In this document: positions 1 through 11,479 of the stretch, one piece after another
How the letters are laid out: each line of letters begins with the position of its first letter
Numbering within the stretch: position 1 is the stretch's first letter
Source: Athripsodes cinereus
Lineage: Eukaryota > Arthropoda > Insecta > Trichoptera > Leptoceridae
Length of the DNA: 64,000 bases
Direction of reading: 5' to 3'
Assembly: GCA_947579605.1 (NCBI GenBank)
Contig: OX388312.1
Coordinates: forward strand, 28,047,313 to 28,111,312
Program-made: the position numbers and the translations under genes
The notes under the pieces: generated by a model
Databases searched by the model: none
The model's input: the letters and a program-made list of their open reading frames with translations, nothing else
Told to the model about the DNA's origin: nothing

Positions 1-34
1 TTTATCGCTTTGTTGCTAAAGTAGCATTCACATT

Positions 35-490
35 ACTTCACTTTGGATGATCATCCAGAGTGTCAGGGTCAAACCTGTTCATCGAAAGTGAACACGTCTG
101 TTCACATTTGTTCATCCTATGCTTTCACTGCCATGTCAACACTCTCACTCATGTCATATGTAGTTTGACGTATTTTCGTATAAAAATAATTAAACAATTT
201 CAAAAATGAAAAATAACATTTAAAATAAATTAATATAGCTCTCGACTGCATAATAATTTTGTACATGATTCTGACATTCAATACAAATTCATAGAGAATA
301 AAACAAATAATAAGATGAAATTTGTTTATGGTCGTTTCAGTGAAAGGTCCTTTCATCGAAATTATGACGAGTGGTAATCTCTTTCCTCCGTCGTCGCTAG
401 TGATCACTATTGATGAAACGCCTGTTCACACTTGTTCATCTTGGAGGATCATCCGGAGTGATCACTGAAAGTGAACGTATGTGAACGACC
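35..490. repeat. MITE-like dispersed repeat, copy 1
   Basis: The ends are inverted and share the core GGATGATCATCC; the interior has several variants of GTTCAC and GTGAACA. A second, diverged copy lies at about 53003-53452 with the same order of motifs, including GCTTTCACTG and GACGCATTTTCGT-like segments. That recurrence shows a dispersed element. No coding capacity was seen, and the exact ends and target duplication could not be fixed. It may be a non-autonomous DNA transposon. Confidence 0.55.
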
Positions 491-500
491 CTTAACCCTA

Positions 501-759
501 CACTGAGAAAAATACTCAAAACGAATCATTGGTACGGTACTATCAGATTAAGACCAGAGATCGTACAAACGATTCATTGGTATAAATCTATAATATTAAC
601 TCTTCGTAAACAAATCATTGGTAAATTTACCAACAACTTGTTTGCGAAGAGTTTATATTATAGATTCGTACTAATGAATCGTTTGTACGATCTCTGGTCC
701 TAATCTGATAGTACGTACCAATGATTCGTTGTGAAATTTCGTTAGTATTTTTCTCAGTG
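501..759. mobile_element. Foldback MITE with TA target duplication
   Basis: The 259-bp element is almost a perfect palindrome. The terminal 15 bases (CACTGAGAAAAATAC) are matched exactly by their reverse complement at the other end, and a TA sits on both sides. Complementarity continues through most of each arm to the centre near GGTAAATTTACC. A TA duplication fits the Tc1/mariner superfamily, but no transposase is present. A partial copy lies at 18009-18158. Confidence 0.8.
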
Positions 760-761
760 TA

Positions 762-1720
762 TCATAAGTAGTAGTAGTACTTGTCCTTAGTAAGTTTGAA
801 GTCGTCCCCAAAATGTCTTATCGATACATCGCGTTTTCGGGTCAAATGCCGTGACGTATTGTTGCTATGTCTTTATGTACGAGGTATCACTTATATGGGA
901 CGTATGTATTTAGAATAATATATCAATCATTAATGCATTACTAATTATTTATCTATAAGGACTATTATAAATGCGATTTAATTAACATGTTGCATATTAT
1001 GTTAAACTTAATGATTGGTATGAAGTTTGTCTTATTAAATCATTTATAAATATTTTCTGTTATTTTTTTTCATTTCTTAATCTTATTACTCGATTCTAAT
1101 TATTTATTAAACATAACATAAAAATCATTAATAGATTTTCACCGTCCTTTTTCCTTTTTCTTTCAAACCAAAGATTTCTTTCATCAAAAATATTAGAAAT
1201 GGATGAAATGTGCTAGTCAAGTCCTTTCCAACTAATCTAATAATCTATATCTAGTCCTACCATCATGAAATGTTGAATTATTCAATATAATTTTTGATTT
1301 ATTATTGTAATTAATTTTTTTTTTTAAATAAATTATGCGAACGAAGTTACAGATTATCTTTTCTTCTTTAGCTCATGAATAACACCTTAAAATACCAAAG
1401 GTTTTCAAATCTAGCTTTGACCTAAGTTGTAGCGAAGAGAATGTAGAAGAATAGAAATTCTTTTAAACCATTTTACTCTCAATCTTGGGAGCAAGGTAAA
1501 GGGATGCGGTTACTAATTATAACTGATTGAAAACGAATTTGGTTTAGAAAAGTTTATTAATTGTATTGCGCTATGATTAATGAGTTCTCGCCTACTTAAA
1601 TAAAAATATGTAAATAATTATAATACAAATATTGTTTCTATCCGTTTGCTCCAATTAATTTCTTTATTGTCTATGGCAACACAGTTCGCATTCTAATTAG
1701 ATTCCAAATTTAAAAACCGT
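762..1720. other. AT-rich intergenic sequence, no gene seen
   Basis: The sequence is AT-rich with homopolymer runs and stops in all frames. I saw no exon, RNA gene or clear repeat. Confidence 0.6.
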
Positions 1721-1726
1721 TACCTT

Positions 1727-1761
1727 TATATTAGGATGTAATTAACTGTCAAGGATCAGTT
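1727..1761 (+). promoter_or_regulatory. Putative core promoter of the 1849 gene
   Basis: TATATT at 1727-1732 lies 31 bases before the A of an arthropod-type initiator TCAGT (1756-1760). The start codon follows about 90 bases downstream. The spacing is right for a TATA/Inr promoter. A second TCAGT at 1778-1782 lacks a matching TATA box. Confidence 0.45.
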
Positions 1762-1848
1762 TTTGTTTGACACTTGGTCAGTACTGTTCAAGTCCAAGGA
1801 CAAAGCAGAAAAGTGGTCGTGTTTATTTTAAATAATAAATAAATTAAA

Positions 1849-1957
1849 ATGGCTAACGGAAAAATAAGAATGTTGTTTTTTGTGCTTTTCACAGTTGCAG
1901 TTCTGTTTGTGAATGCTGTAAAATGTGAATCTGAAGATAATGAAGTGGAAACTAGTG
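1849..1957 (+). CDS. Exon 1 of Osiris-like gene 1
   Basis: This exon encodes the signal peptide and a short acidic stretch. The ATG has AA upstream (AAATGG) and follows an AT-rich leader. The donor GTGGGT begins at 1958 and leaves phase 1. A donor three bases earlier would also be in phase. Confidence 0.65.
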
Positions 1958-3677
1958 GTGGGTTTATTACATAGTTTATCAAAATAATGTGCATAGCGTG
2001 ATAGTGGGTTCGGGTTAGTGGGAATAAATCGTGCCTCTGCGATTCACCCTCTGTATATTGATTTTATGAATGAATTTAATTTTTTTTTGTGTAAATTTGC
2101 TTTTTATCAATGTACATTAAAGAATAAATAAATAAATAAAAATTGTTTACTTATTTTAGAAAAGATGAGTGTTCATTCATAAATATTTTAAACGTAGATG
2201 AAAGTTAATTGCCCTGAAAGGATGAGCTGGACTGGAGTTTTATTCTCTTCGCCTAACCATTAGTGACGAAATTTAAATAATAGATAAAAAAATAGTTCGT
2301 TTTATTAGATAGAGTAAGTTCACTGTTTATACAACTTGAGGAATCCGTCGTGATTATTTTACTATACCCTCATGGTGGGGTATACCCTAAAAGTGGGGTA
2401 GGCAGAGAAAATGGAAGCAATATAGATCTATCCTTACATAGTTCTCTCGCTTCTTCTACATTCATATAATTCCTCAGGCATGCACGTTGTATATTATTTC
2501 CTTTGTATATTATTTTGGTGATTATTAAGAAGGTAATAGATGTTGGTAATTAATTACTTATTGTTTCACCCTTGAATATTCTGAAAAAAAACAATACATA
2601 GGTAACTCATCCATTCAGAGTGATTTTGTATCCAATTAAATAATTTGGTTAGATGGAAGAAATCACTATAATGTGATAATTTCGCCACTGCATTTTTTTT
2701 ATGCAAACTGATTTGTTAATTTTTGTTATGTGAATAATAATAATAATAAATAATATTAAGAGGAAAAGATAATCATTTTCTTATTGTGAGGTATCTACAT
2801 AAATACTGAATTATCATTTGTTCATATTTTCAGAAGGTAGGACCTTCGGTCATCATTTCTTGAAGAGGATCAGCTTCGCCATGATCCCTCTCATGTACAA
2901 GATGGGTATGATGACCACCTTGCTCATTACTCTCACCATTATGTCCACTAAAGGATTGGCTATCGGAGTTCTGCTTCTCATCCTTGGAATCAGTCAGGTA
3001 ATGTCTTTTAAGGTTAAGAAAGATTTCATAGCAATTAGATTTTGTGGATGTGTAGTGAAATTAACTGAATAGTCTTATGCTAGAAAAGAGTATCATTTTT
3101 AATGCAAATTTGAAGAAACAGTCACGTGAACCAATGTAGTTCATAAAAACAATTGTCCTTTCATGAGAATCGCAACAAGTAACAAATAAGTGATTGTTAA
3201 AAATCTTGTAGGACAAAGTATGTTAAGTTTTCCGAGGTGTACAAATTGTCTTAGGTTGGTTTAATAACAACTTTTCATGGTACAATTACAATGCCACAAA
3301 ATTCTGGTTCAAAATATAAATGTCAGAAGTTTTATATTTTACAGTTTAAAAATGTTATAAATTATTTTTGAAATTTGACAAAGTTGAGTGTCAGAAATTT
3401 TTATGTATTTTTTATTCAATAGATCATCGCAAGAACCTTCACAGCTATCCCGGCTGCACCAATAGCTGCTCCATATGCTGCCCCAGTAGCTCCTCCAGTC
3501 TACCCAGTAGTGTACCAGAAGGCTGCAGATTGGCCAATTTACCCAGTAGTTCAAAAGGCTGTCCCAGTTGCTCATGCTGCAGCATACAGTGGCTGGCATG
3601 CAAAGGCAGCTCCAGTTTACGGTCCATACGCAAGGGAAGATACAGAAGAAGATCCCGAATACGTCAACAAGAACTAA
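1849..3677 (+). CDS. Osiris-like (DUF1676-type) secreted/membrane protein 1
   Basis: Three exons (1849-1957, 2834-2997, 3423-3677) join with GT/AG introns of phase 1 and phase 0 to give 175 aa. Residues 1-26 are a signal peptide (basic MANGKIR, then a Leu/Phe/Val core). Residues 39-91 begin GR, then LKR, then a long hydrophobic segment containing PLMYKMG and STKGLAIGVLLLILG. That layout resembles the transmembrane region of insect Osiris proteins. Residues 97-155 are rich in Ala, Pro, Val and Tyr, as in cuticle-associated proteins, and the C-terminus is acidic (REDTEEDPEY). The function is not known from sequence. Osiris proteins are insect-specific and several act in cuticle secretion and tracheal development. 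The similar two-exon gene at 13733 points to a related pair. Family membership is my inference from architecture; the usual Osiris cysteine pair is missing. Confidence 0.7.
2355..2500 (-). repeat. LINE-A 3'-end fragment in intron 1
   Basis: Read on the minus strand, it carries the LINE-A tail: the CTGCCTACCCC-type segment followed by the GAGGGTATA end. It matches the start of the 15597-16014 fragment. It is a short decayed relic with no open frame. Confidence 0.55.
2834..2997 (+). CDS. Exon 2 of Osiris-like gene 1
   Basis: This exon encodes the hydrophobic core (residues 37-91). The acceptor is ATATTTTCAG and the donor is CAG|GTAATG; it enters in phase 1 and leaves in phase 0. Confidence 0.75.
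3423..3677 (+). CDS. Exon 3 of Osiris-like gene 1
   Basis: The acceptor is TTTATTCAATAG. The exon runs in frame to TAA at 3675-3677 and encodes the Ala/Pro/Tyr-rich tail. Longer open frames overlapping it on both strands are shadows of its biased composition. Confidence 0.75.
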   Translation: MIARTFTAIPAAPIAAPYAAPVAPPVYPVVYQKAADWPIYPVVQKAVPVAHAAAYSGWHAKAAPVYGPYAREDTEEDPEYVNKN

Positions 3678-3826
3678 GAAAGTCAACTCTATTACCTCTT
3701 TATTTTCGTGAGTTGCGCGTTTAGTCTAATATAGTAGTACCTACTTACTTTTTAGTAGTTCGACGAGCTTTTTTGCCACTTTAACAGGTATTCTCATATA
3801 ATTATAACATTGTGTATATAAGCTAT

Positions 3827-3832
3827 AATAAA
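3827..3832 (+). terminator. Polyadenylation signal, Osiris-like gene 1
   Basis: A canonical AATAAA lies 150 bases after the stop codon in an AT-rich 3' region. Confidence 0.5.
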
Positions 3833-3969
3833 TTCTTCTCCACGATTACATATTATATGTTAAATAAGTTATTCAGTATATTATAAAAGAGATTATGTAC
3901 GAGTACTTGATTTTGTATTTAGATAATTGACAGGTTTTATCAGAGCTCAGCAAAACCACAGTGAGCCTA

Positions 3970-4095
3970 TGGAATCTCTTACTCTACTACTACTACTACT
4001 ACTATACCATCACGGCATATCCCACAAGTGGGGTAGCCAGCAGACTAGCTGCATGTAAGAAACATGCAAGCTGTCCTCTTCGTGCCAATATAAAA
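3970..4095 (-). repeat. SINE-X, 3' part
   Basis: A (TAC)n run is followed by ACCATCACGGCATATCCCAC and AAGTGGGGTAGCCAGCAGAC, the reverse complement of the SINE-X 3' end and tail. The rest of the element is missing here. Confidence 0.7.
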
Positions 4096-4217
4096 TCTCT
4101 TACTCGCTATTTTTTAATTAGTATGAATATCGAAAATCATGTATATTTTTATTTTATTTATTTTTCAACATCTGGTGGCATATTTCGTTACCATTTACAC
4201 ATGTACAGTTCTACATA

Positions 4218-4425
4218 TTTATCTTTATCACCACGGCGTATCGCGCAAGTGGTTACCCAGTAAATCAATTGCATAATATGCAACTTGTTCTCTTCGTGCC
4301 TTTAAAAATTAAGACATTCAGAATGGGTGGTAAACCTCATTATTGCTCAATTGAAGATGATAAATATCTTATTCTTGATGTTTTTAGTTAACTAAAATCT
4401 GCTCTTTACTGGACACTAAAAAACT
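4218..4425 (-). repeat. SINE-X, diverged copy
   Basis: The order of SINE-X blocks is kept: a CACGGCGTAT-type tail, GTGCCTT, GACATTCAGAATGGGTGG and a final TGGACACT block. Many substitutions indicate an old copy. Confidence 0.55.
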
Positions 4426-4985
4426 TAATAAAAATAATTTGAGACCTATTCTATGCATTGGATTCCACATTCCACGTATATGATTATACCTACATATTAT
4501 TCGTGCGTGCATTTATTTCATTGAAAATTGTTATTTGTGTCATTAGTAATAGTTAACGGGTCAGTATTGCTACCATGTACTACTAACGCGTATGTATGAA
4601 TTTTGACACTTTATTATTATTGTAGACTGGTATCGGTTGTACTATCACGTTTCTTATGTCCATGTCTCATCATAATAATAACATATTAATTACAAGTAGT
4701 ACTTACTACTATTATTGTCACCTAATGAAATGGTTTGACCTAAATTATTAGCAAATTTAAACGCATTGTTTGCGTTAGAAACTTTGCATATATTTTACAA
4801 ACCTATAGCATTCAAGAATATAACAAATGATTAGTAAATTTAGAGTTGTTGGACAATGAATTTGATCAACTTTTAATTAGAATGAAAGAAGTTGTCAAAC
4901 ATCGTAAGTTTATTGAATTTAGCATATAACATTCGCAAGTATGTGTTTCAAAATCTGTTTTAAAAATATGTGTATTTATTTATAA
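4426..4985. other. AT-rich intergenic sequence
   Basis: No gene or recognisable repeat was seen. Confidence 0.5.
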
Positions 4986-4986
4986 C

Positions 4987-5290
4987 TAGATGCTCCTACC
5001 CGGCGTCGCCAGGGTGAATTTTATATTTTTTTTTGTTATGGCAACACGCAACACGTGACAGCGGAACTGTCATACAAACGTCACTTTCATACAAAAATAC
5101 AATCCAAATTTCCAACTTTTATGTCGGATTTTCCAAAAAAATTCTTTCATGGAAACTGTCTCCTGATAATTACGAACACGACAAAAAAGAATCAGCCAAT
5201 TCGATTCAGCCGTTCTCAAGTTATGGGGAAACATACATGGTCAACTCATTTTTATTTATATATATAATATTCATTTACATTATGAATTCT
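4987..5290 (+). repeat. Decayed retroposon fragment
   Basis: It starts with a CCTACCCGGCGTCGCCAGGG-type block and runs into GATTCAGCCGTTCTCAAGTT, a combination typical of dispersed retroposons in moths and butterflies. The open frames across it are not gene-like. The class is inferred from memory of the motif only. Confidence 0.45.
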
Positions 5291-6095
5291 CCGCGATCAC
5301 ATTCGCCAAAAATGGTAATAGTATCAGAAGAAAATGATAATATTTATCTATTTCCCATAGTGATAAAAGACTTTGTTAATTTTACTAATTGTCTTTTTGA
5401 CTTTAATGAGCATTAATACATGCCCGATTTTTTTACAGCATTAAATTTCCGATTATCCTAGATAAAAATTTAAAGTTTTACGTTAGAACAATCGGATGAC
5501 CACGACTTATCCATGGTTCGATTTTACCATCTAAAGTTTGCATGATTCAGATGGTCATATCGAATTAGATAGTTGAAGAAAATAGTAGTAAAAGTAAAAC
5601 ATTCTTTCAAGTACTTGTATTTTACGTGTGTGGTTTGAATTGATTGTCTTGTAAATTGAAAGAAATGATAAAAAATATTAATTTACATATTTTAAAATAT
5701 GGTTAGCATTTTTCTTAGCATGTCCATAGTTATGTTTAAACTTTTCTTTATGTTACGAATGCCTAGCGAGTTGTAAAGAAAAGTGACATGTGTAATATAA
5801 ATAAATATTGATTAAACAAATAAGGTAAGTATGTAAGATTTGCGACGTTGTTGATTTAGAAATCTTCAGTAAATCATCCGTAACTTTTTGAATATGTATT
5901 ACAAAAATAAATTATCTTGCAATAAAACATCAGTATCAAGATTTTTGCGTAGATCTTACATAGTTAAAATTGAATAATTTTTTTTCAAAATTAATAAAAA
6001 AATACATTGTTATAGACGTTGGAATTCAAATTCTTCTTTAGATTATGACAAATTTTGAAATTCTTTATTAGGTAATTTTTTTGATCAAATGCACT
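5291..6095. other. AT-rich intergenic sequence
   Basis: Scattered stops in all frames; no supported feature. Confidence 0.5.
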
Positions 6096-6099
6096 ACTA

Positions 6100-6325
6100 T
6101 TATTTCTACTACGCAATCATGGCATATCCCTGAGGTGGAGCATCTAGCAGAACAGTCACATGTTCAAGTCGGTCTCTCCATGCCAACAAAAAATTAAAAT
6201 ATTAAAGATGGATAACAAATATTTTCGTTGAATGTTAGATTTAAAATGTCTTTATTTTTCGAACACCTGTCTTATACAGGACACTCGAAAACTCACTGGA
6301 TAAGAGTGGGAGATCATTTCTTTTC
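6100..6325 (-). repeat. SINE-X, nearly full-length diverged copy
   Basis: It shows the SINE-X blocks in reverse: a (CTA)n-like tail, CATGGCATATCCC, the TCTCCATGCCAAC block, then TTCGAACACCTGTC, ACAGGACACTCGAAAACTCA and a GAGTGGGAG end. Confidence 0.65.
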
Positions 6326-7500
6326 CAGGTGTTAAATTATCAGTTATTTAACCTCGGTTATAAATAATAGCTTATCATAAATCTGGGCTAAAATTATGTA
6401 TCACAATGTGTGAATTCATTCGGAAAAAGATACATATTATTTCTACACCAATAGTTGCTAATAATTTATTCATTGAATGCTAATAAAGTGTACGTGAATC
6501 TGCCAAGACTTTATCTAAGTACACACACTGTCAAAAACCGTAATGAATTTTACGTTCTGGTCCAATAACTTCATACCCAAATATATCTGTCATGTTAGAA
6601 TTGTTTTTTTGTCATGTTGAAGAGGAATTTTGCGGTTTAAAGCAATTTGTTATGATATGTCATTCCAAATACCCAAATTTATTCGCTAAATTTATACAAA
6701 ACTTAATCAATGTTGAGAAACAATTTATTTTTTACGATTTTAAATCTAAATTAAATCGATATTATTTTGGTTTATTGATGCCATAAAATACACATTTATC
6801 AATCAGTAATACACGGGTATATATAAATATACGAATATATGTTATATATGTATACACAATTTACACAGAACGAGTTAGTTCACATTATAAATACATAATC
6901 TATTTTCGTTGTGGCATAATGTGTGAACGATAAAATATAGGCAGAGAAAATATAACTTTTTTGTCTTTATTATTATAATAAAAGAAAAACAATTACGAGT
7001 AAGTACGATTCAAAATTCATAAAAAAATACTCGATCGATTTTTAATTATAAAGATTCAATTGATAGCAATTTGAGAAATATTTGGAATCGAATTAAATCA
7101 ATTTCAAATTTAAATTGCCCTTAATTGAATTTTGCTCGACTCTTTTTATTTTTAAGTTATTTATTATTTTGATTTATTATGTAACGTAACTAATTTATTT
7201 ATTGTAGTTTTAGAAATAAATATTCTGTGTATATTTGTTTGTTTTATTTATAATTTATCCAAAACAATTTCCATTTATAAGATTATTCTTCTTTACCATC
7301 AAGACCCATCCAGGGCACTATCAAATAAGGTAAGGTTGTCTTTCAAAGCCTTTTGTGGTAGTTTCGTGTGTTAAATTTAGATAATATACCTTCATACAAT
7401 GGTTAATTGAAAAAATATAATCGATAAAAATAGATATATTTGTAAAGTTTAAATTCTGCCATGTTTTTTCTTATGAAGATTTTTTGAGCAATAAAGATTT
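6326..7500. other. AT-rich intergenic sequence with one shared repeat
   Basis: Most of this stretch shows nothing. Bases 7320-7450 resemble 16800-16935 (shared GTGTGTTAA, a CCTTCATACAA/CCCTCATACAA block and GGTTAATTG/GATTTATTG), so an old dispersed element is present in both places. Confidence 0.4.
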
Positions 7501-7504
7501 TTAT

Positions 7505-7650
7505 TATTATTATTTATTTAAAATCGTATACGGCGTGAGCCTTTTACATGTTAACAAAAAGTATGACAGACAACAACAAAAAGAAAAACAATCATACACA
7601 ATCACATACATTGCAAATTCATATGTCAAAATAAAAACAATATAATAAAT
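7505..7650 (-). repeat. Retroposon 3' end, CGGCGTGAGCC family
   Basis: A (TTA)n run is followed by ACGGCGTGAGCCTTTTACAT and an A-rich body. Related ends lie at 8275-8500, 17095-17170, 24540-24610, 38640-38710 and 48225-48280. All end in TAAA-type simple repeats, as LINE tails do. Confidence 0.55.
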
Positions 7651-8274
7651 ATTAATAAAAGAAAGGTCTATATGATGAGTCAATTATGGTGTATCAAAAT
7701 AAGTTAGTAATTATATAAAACATTGGTAAAAACACGTCAAAGAAATAAAATTTAAATAGGGTAAGACACAAGTATATTCAAAAACTGAGTTCGTCTATAA
7801 GGTATTATAAAGATATTTTCGTATAAAATCTCTATCAACACAAACTTCCAACAAATAAACTTGATAGATAAGTTGACTATGTATCTAGCTTCATTATTTG
7901 CAAGCTGTTGAATATATCTGTGCTTTAACATTGTAGCTTTGCAAGCTGGGAATAACTTGGTCAGTAGATAAACGAGTATTTTTATTTTATTGCATCTTCT
8001 ATATAAATATTGCAGTAGTATTACTGACCATGGTTCAAGACCTGATTCAACTGTTCCATCCGGTAAACTATAATCAACGGCATTAATACTAGACCAGAAA
8101 ACCAATAAGTGTGAATGTTCTACAAATTTAGGTTTCAAAACGCCATGACAGTAGATACCTCTGCTTCATCCCGATAACATATATTAAAATTCAAATTCAA
8201 ATATTTTTATTTAAAGAAAATTTACAATTTAATAATAATACATACACAATTAATAATAATATATGCTTCATTTA
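7651..8274. other. Intergenic sequence
   Basis: A 128-codon minus-strand open frame (7752-8138) has no recognisable motif and AT-driven composition. No gene is supported. Confidence 0.4.
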
Positions 8275-8500
8275 CATTTATTTATTTTTTTATTTATTTA
8301 TACATAAATCCACGGCGTGAGCCTTTTACATATCAAAATATAAAACAAAAACAAACATAATTCTCATTTACAACACAGTTGGAACAGAACAACAACTGGC
8401 GAAGAAACAATACAATTGGAAATCAAACTATAACAATTATAAAATGAGTCAAAACAAAACAATTAGAAAAGTCAAAACATTGTGGTGAGAGTTTAAATAA
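8275..8500 (-). repeat. Retroposon 3' end, CGGCGTGAGCC family
   Basis: (TTTA)n is followed by CCACGGCGTGAGCCTTTTAC and an A-rich region with ACAAC repeats, matching the 7505 copy. Confidence 0.55.
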
Positions 8501-8507
8501 CATAACA

Positions 8508-8757
8508 TAACAACATAACATGCATAGACAATTCACACAGATCGAGCAAGTCCCAAACTAAGATATTAATCTTGTATTATGGGTACCAACACGACGATAC
8601 ACATGTACACAATGCACTAAACACATATATACATGTAACACCCAGACCCAGGACATTTTGAAAAAGGTGATTCTTCATTTTGCCCTGGCCGGGAATCGAA
8701 CCCGGGACCTCGTGACTTAAAGGCAAGAGCGTTACCTCCACGCCACACCGGCCGCTG
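8508..8757 (-). mobile_element. tRNA-derived SINE (SINE-1)
   Basis: Read on the minus strand, it starts with a tRNA-like head: an A-box-like GTGTGGCGTGGAGGTAACG and a perfect B box GGTTCGATTCC inside the T-arm CCGGG/CCCGG. A unique body then ends near CATGC. Related copies lie at 17529-17660 (+) and 41276-41505 (-). The acceptor ends do not pair, so this is a SINE and not a tRNA gene. Confidence 0.8.
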
Positions 8758-9460
8758 TCAACAAAATGTCAACAAAGGTTTGGTAAATGTCAAGAACAAT
8801 TATTTTGATACAGTAAGGAGATGTCAAGTAGATAAAAGAAAAAAATTAATATATATGAATTGTAATAGATAATTAAAATGTCAAAAAAAATTAACAAATA
8901 ATTCAGCAAGATGTCAGAAATTAAATAGGTATATATCAATTATATAATAAATTGTCACTAGTAGATGAAGGAACAATAATACAAATGCAAAAATTCAAAT
9001 TAATAGCCAAACATACTTCGAAATGCCCATTGTTAATTTATACATTAAAACAATTTATAATGTCATACATATAACTCACATTATTTTATTCTCGCGCAGT
9101 GCATTTACCTAGACACTTTTATTAGTTAGGCAAAAATGAAACAACGAAAGAAGGTAGGTATCTTGACGCTTAGTGGCCGATTAACCTAAAATTATATATA
9201 GGACAATTTGCAATGCGACATTTTTTACCTCAACGGCGTCATATTGCCCAAAGCTCCCGTCAACAATGTACTTCCTTAACAAATTGTTTATCAAAAAGTG
9301 CAATTTTAATAAAGCAACTATCGATATATTTCGCAGGTATATAAATAATAAAATACTTTTTCATGATAAAAGTGAAATTAATATAGAGCAATCTTTCTCG
9401 ACCAACGTTTATTTATTTACAGCTGATTGAAATGAAACTGAACTGGATCAAAATGATCCA
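8758..9460. other. AT-rich intergenic sequence
   Basis: No supported gene or repeat. Confidence 0.5.
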
Positions 9461-9465
9461 ATTGG

Positions 9466-9600
9466 TTTTAACGTTAAGGTTCGATCCCAGGTCCCGACAA
9501 ACTCCCCTTTCACGACACAAGCTTTTAGCTTACTGTGAAAGGTGTATAAGGTTGTATTTGGGTTTATTACAAAACTTCTTTCAACATATATTTTTTTTTA
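9466..9600 (+). mobile_element. tRNA-derived SINE (SINE-2), 5'-truncated
   Basis: The B-box region AAGGTTCGATCCCAGGTCCC is followed by CTCCCCTTTCACGACACAAG, GCTTACTGTGAAAGGTGTAT and TGTATTTGGGTTTATTACAA. Fuller copies lie at 63663-63828 and 57549-57655 on the minus strand and at 19755-19895 on the plus strand. Confidence 0.75.
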
Positions 9601-9609
9601 AAAACTATC

Positions 9610-10163
9610 TTTTTCATTTTAGTTTTTAGTCTTTGTATTAATGTCGTTGACTATAATGTGTATATTTCTATTAAGGATGGTCTGAATTGCCCGTAAGCGT
9701 TACGGACCGTTGTATAAAATGATTACAGAACGATTCTGGTAATAAAATTGATAATATAAGATAATATAAACTCTACTTAATATTATGTCTCCCGTTATAC
9801 ATAGAATCAATTTGCTTTGAAATAATGAAATTTATATTGAGCTAAGTGTTGGAATAAGACACGTGTGACAGTTTACAATTGAATCATCAGCTGATATCAC
9901 TGAACTTATTGATACTCATGTGGATTATAGAAAAGAAGGTAAAATAAAATCACGATTTAATGTCGAATTGAAAGAAGATTTGGATCATTTTATTAATATA
10001 TTTATGCATTTATTTTTTTAACTTAATATGGCACACAACAGATGAAAGACTTTTAAAATACATATGAAAGCAATGATAACATTCCAACAGTCTTACATCC
10101 AAACAGTGCACATTTTACAAATAACATACAAAAAAAAAACACAGAAATATCTCGCATACACAA
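9610..10163. other. AT-rich intergenic sequence
   Basis: No supported feature. Confidence 0.5.
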
Positions 10164-10165
10164 TA

Positions 10166-10439
10166 GACCATTAAAGGTCACGTGGTCTTGTCTATGGATT
10201 TGCTTTTGCTTGGGGGGCAAACAGTCAGATTGCGCAAATCATCCTTGTAGGATGTTATGCCATAAGAGAAATAAAAGAAAGTCAGACGACAAAATAATAA
10301 CAAAATCGACACTGACAGTTTTTTTTTATTATTAGGTTTTCTTTAGGCGTTCCACCTAATATTACACCGTAATCGTCTGTTGTGTTGGGATGCCTGATGC
10401 CCCTCAATGATTTTTCTGTGATGTCATCCTTTAATGGTC
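10166..10439. mobile_element. 274-bp TA-flanked MITE, copy 1
   Basis: The termini GACCATTAAAGG and CCTTTAATGGTC are perfect inverted repeats with TA on each side. The interior is nearly identical to the copy at 36615-36888, including the G-run CTTGGGGGGCAAACAG and a T-run. Equal length and near identity suggest recent activity driven by an autonomous element elsewhere. Confidence 0.85.
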
Positions 10440-10585
10440 TATACAACCCATTCTTTAATTCTTAACTTACATTGATCACAATACATACAATTTTATAAAG
10501 AAATGCATTCAAATGAGATATTATCAATAAACCGAAGGCGAGTTTATCTCAAAGGCGCAATCCCTTCCAAATAATATATAATTAA
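10440..10585 (-). repeat. LINE 3' end, GCGAGTTTATC family
   Basis: It ends with GGCGAGTTTATCTCAAAGGC and CCCTTCC. Related sequences lie at 43170-43320, 47585-47730 and 55040-55210, each starting with a TTTATTG-type run. It looks like the minus-strand 3' end of a LINE. Confidence 0.5.
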
Positions 10586-10589
10586 TTTA

Positions 10590-11140
10590 CGTTTAGTTCA
10601 CAATTTTTATCATCAAATTGGCCAATACTAAAATGCACTTTGCCTTTTGTCCATCGAATTGTAAATATGAATTTCCATAGACTTTAAGAACTCTAGAAAA
10701 TATTTCTGATTAATGTCAAACTGACATAAAATGCAGTAAACATCAGATATTTCTTTGTGATTGGGTAACAAGCTTGCGTTGCTCAATTACAAATTATAGC
10801 TTTGGTGCTTGAGATTTTAATTTAGAATTGTATCGATCGTTTTTTCTTCGATATTGTACGAATAACAATAGCCAAAAGCTTATTTTGTTATGCTTCAGTA
10901 AATGTTTGTACAAATAAATAAAATTCAATGACTAACTGCAATTTTATCTCAATTATAACGATAAATAATGTCAAAACTAGCAGATCATTTTAAATAATTA
11001 GTATGTAGTAATAACGATAAGTCGTTTTGTTTTGGGTCAGTCCACTTTGGTTAAATATTTGATAAGATTTTTTATAAATGATACACAAGTTGATTATTAT
11101 TGACGTTGAAATATAGGTTTGAATATACGAGAGTAATGTG
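10590..11140. other. AT-rich intergenic sequence
   Basis: No supported feature. Confidence 0.5.
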
Positions 11141-11142
11141 GA

Positions 11143-11475
11143 ATGATTGGAATTGGTGTAATAACAAGGATGAATGTAAATAAGTTGCGATGGTTTGGGC
11201 ACGTGGAAAGAAAGAATAAGGAAAGAATGACCATGAAGATATGTTTGGCTCAGAGGAATGGTGCTCGGAGACGTGGACGTCCGAGGATCAAACGGCAAGA
11301 TCATTTAAATCAAATCCTACAGGACGGTCATGAGTTAAGCACATTGAACAGAAGAGCATGCATAAGGGATTGTATGACAGTGATGGAAGCGAAAGATGTA
11401 TGCAATGATAGAATGAAGTAGCGCTCTATCCTTTCTCCCTAACCCGCGAGGGAAGCGGCGTAATGATATGTATGT
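11143..11475 (+). pseudogene. LINE-A reverse-transcriptase C-terminal fragment
   Basis: The 92-codon frame has [32 protein letters not shown] and RRACIRDCMTVMEAKDVC, the C-terminal tail of a LINE polyprotein. It matches the minus-strand fragments at 48900-49366 and 15597-16014. The RT core is absent, so this is a 5'-truncated relic. The 3' end GCGGCGTAATGATATGTATG is the usual LINE-A tail. Confidence 0.8.
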
Positions 11476-11479
11476 AAAA

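Noticed and set aside
3339..3724. Protein genes in the other frames over exon 3 of the first Osiris-like gene
   Set aside because: These frames (including the Cys/Ser-rich plus-strand one) come from the repetitive Ala/Pro/Val/Tyr codons; the phase-0 splice junction fixes the real frame.
8686..8757. tRNA gene on the minus strand
   Set aside because: The T-arm and B box are excellent, but the acceptor stem does not pair and the sequence continues into a body shared with two other copies. It is the head of SINE-1.
9432..9629. 65-codon plus-strand gene
   Set aside because: It lies across a SINE-2 copy; the apparent protein is translated SINE sequence.
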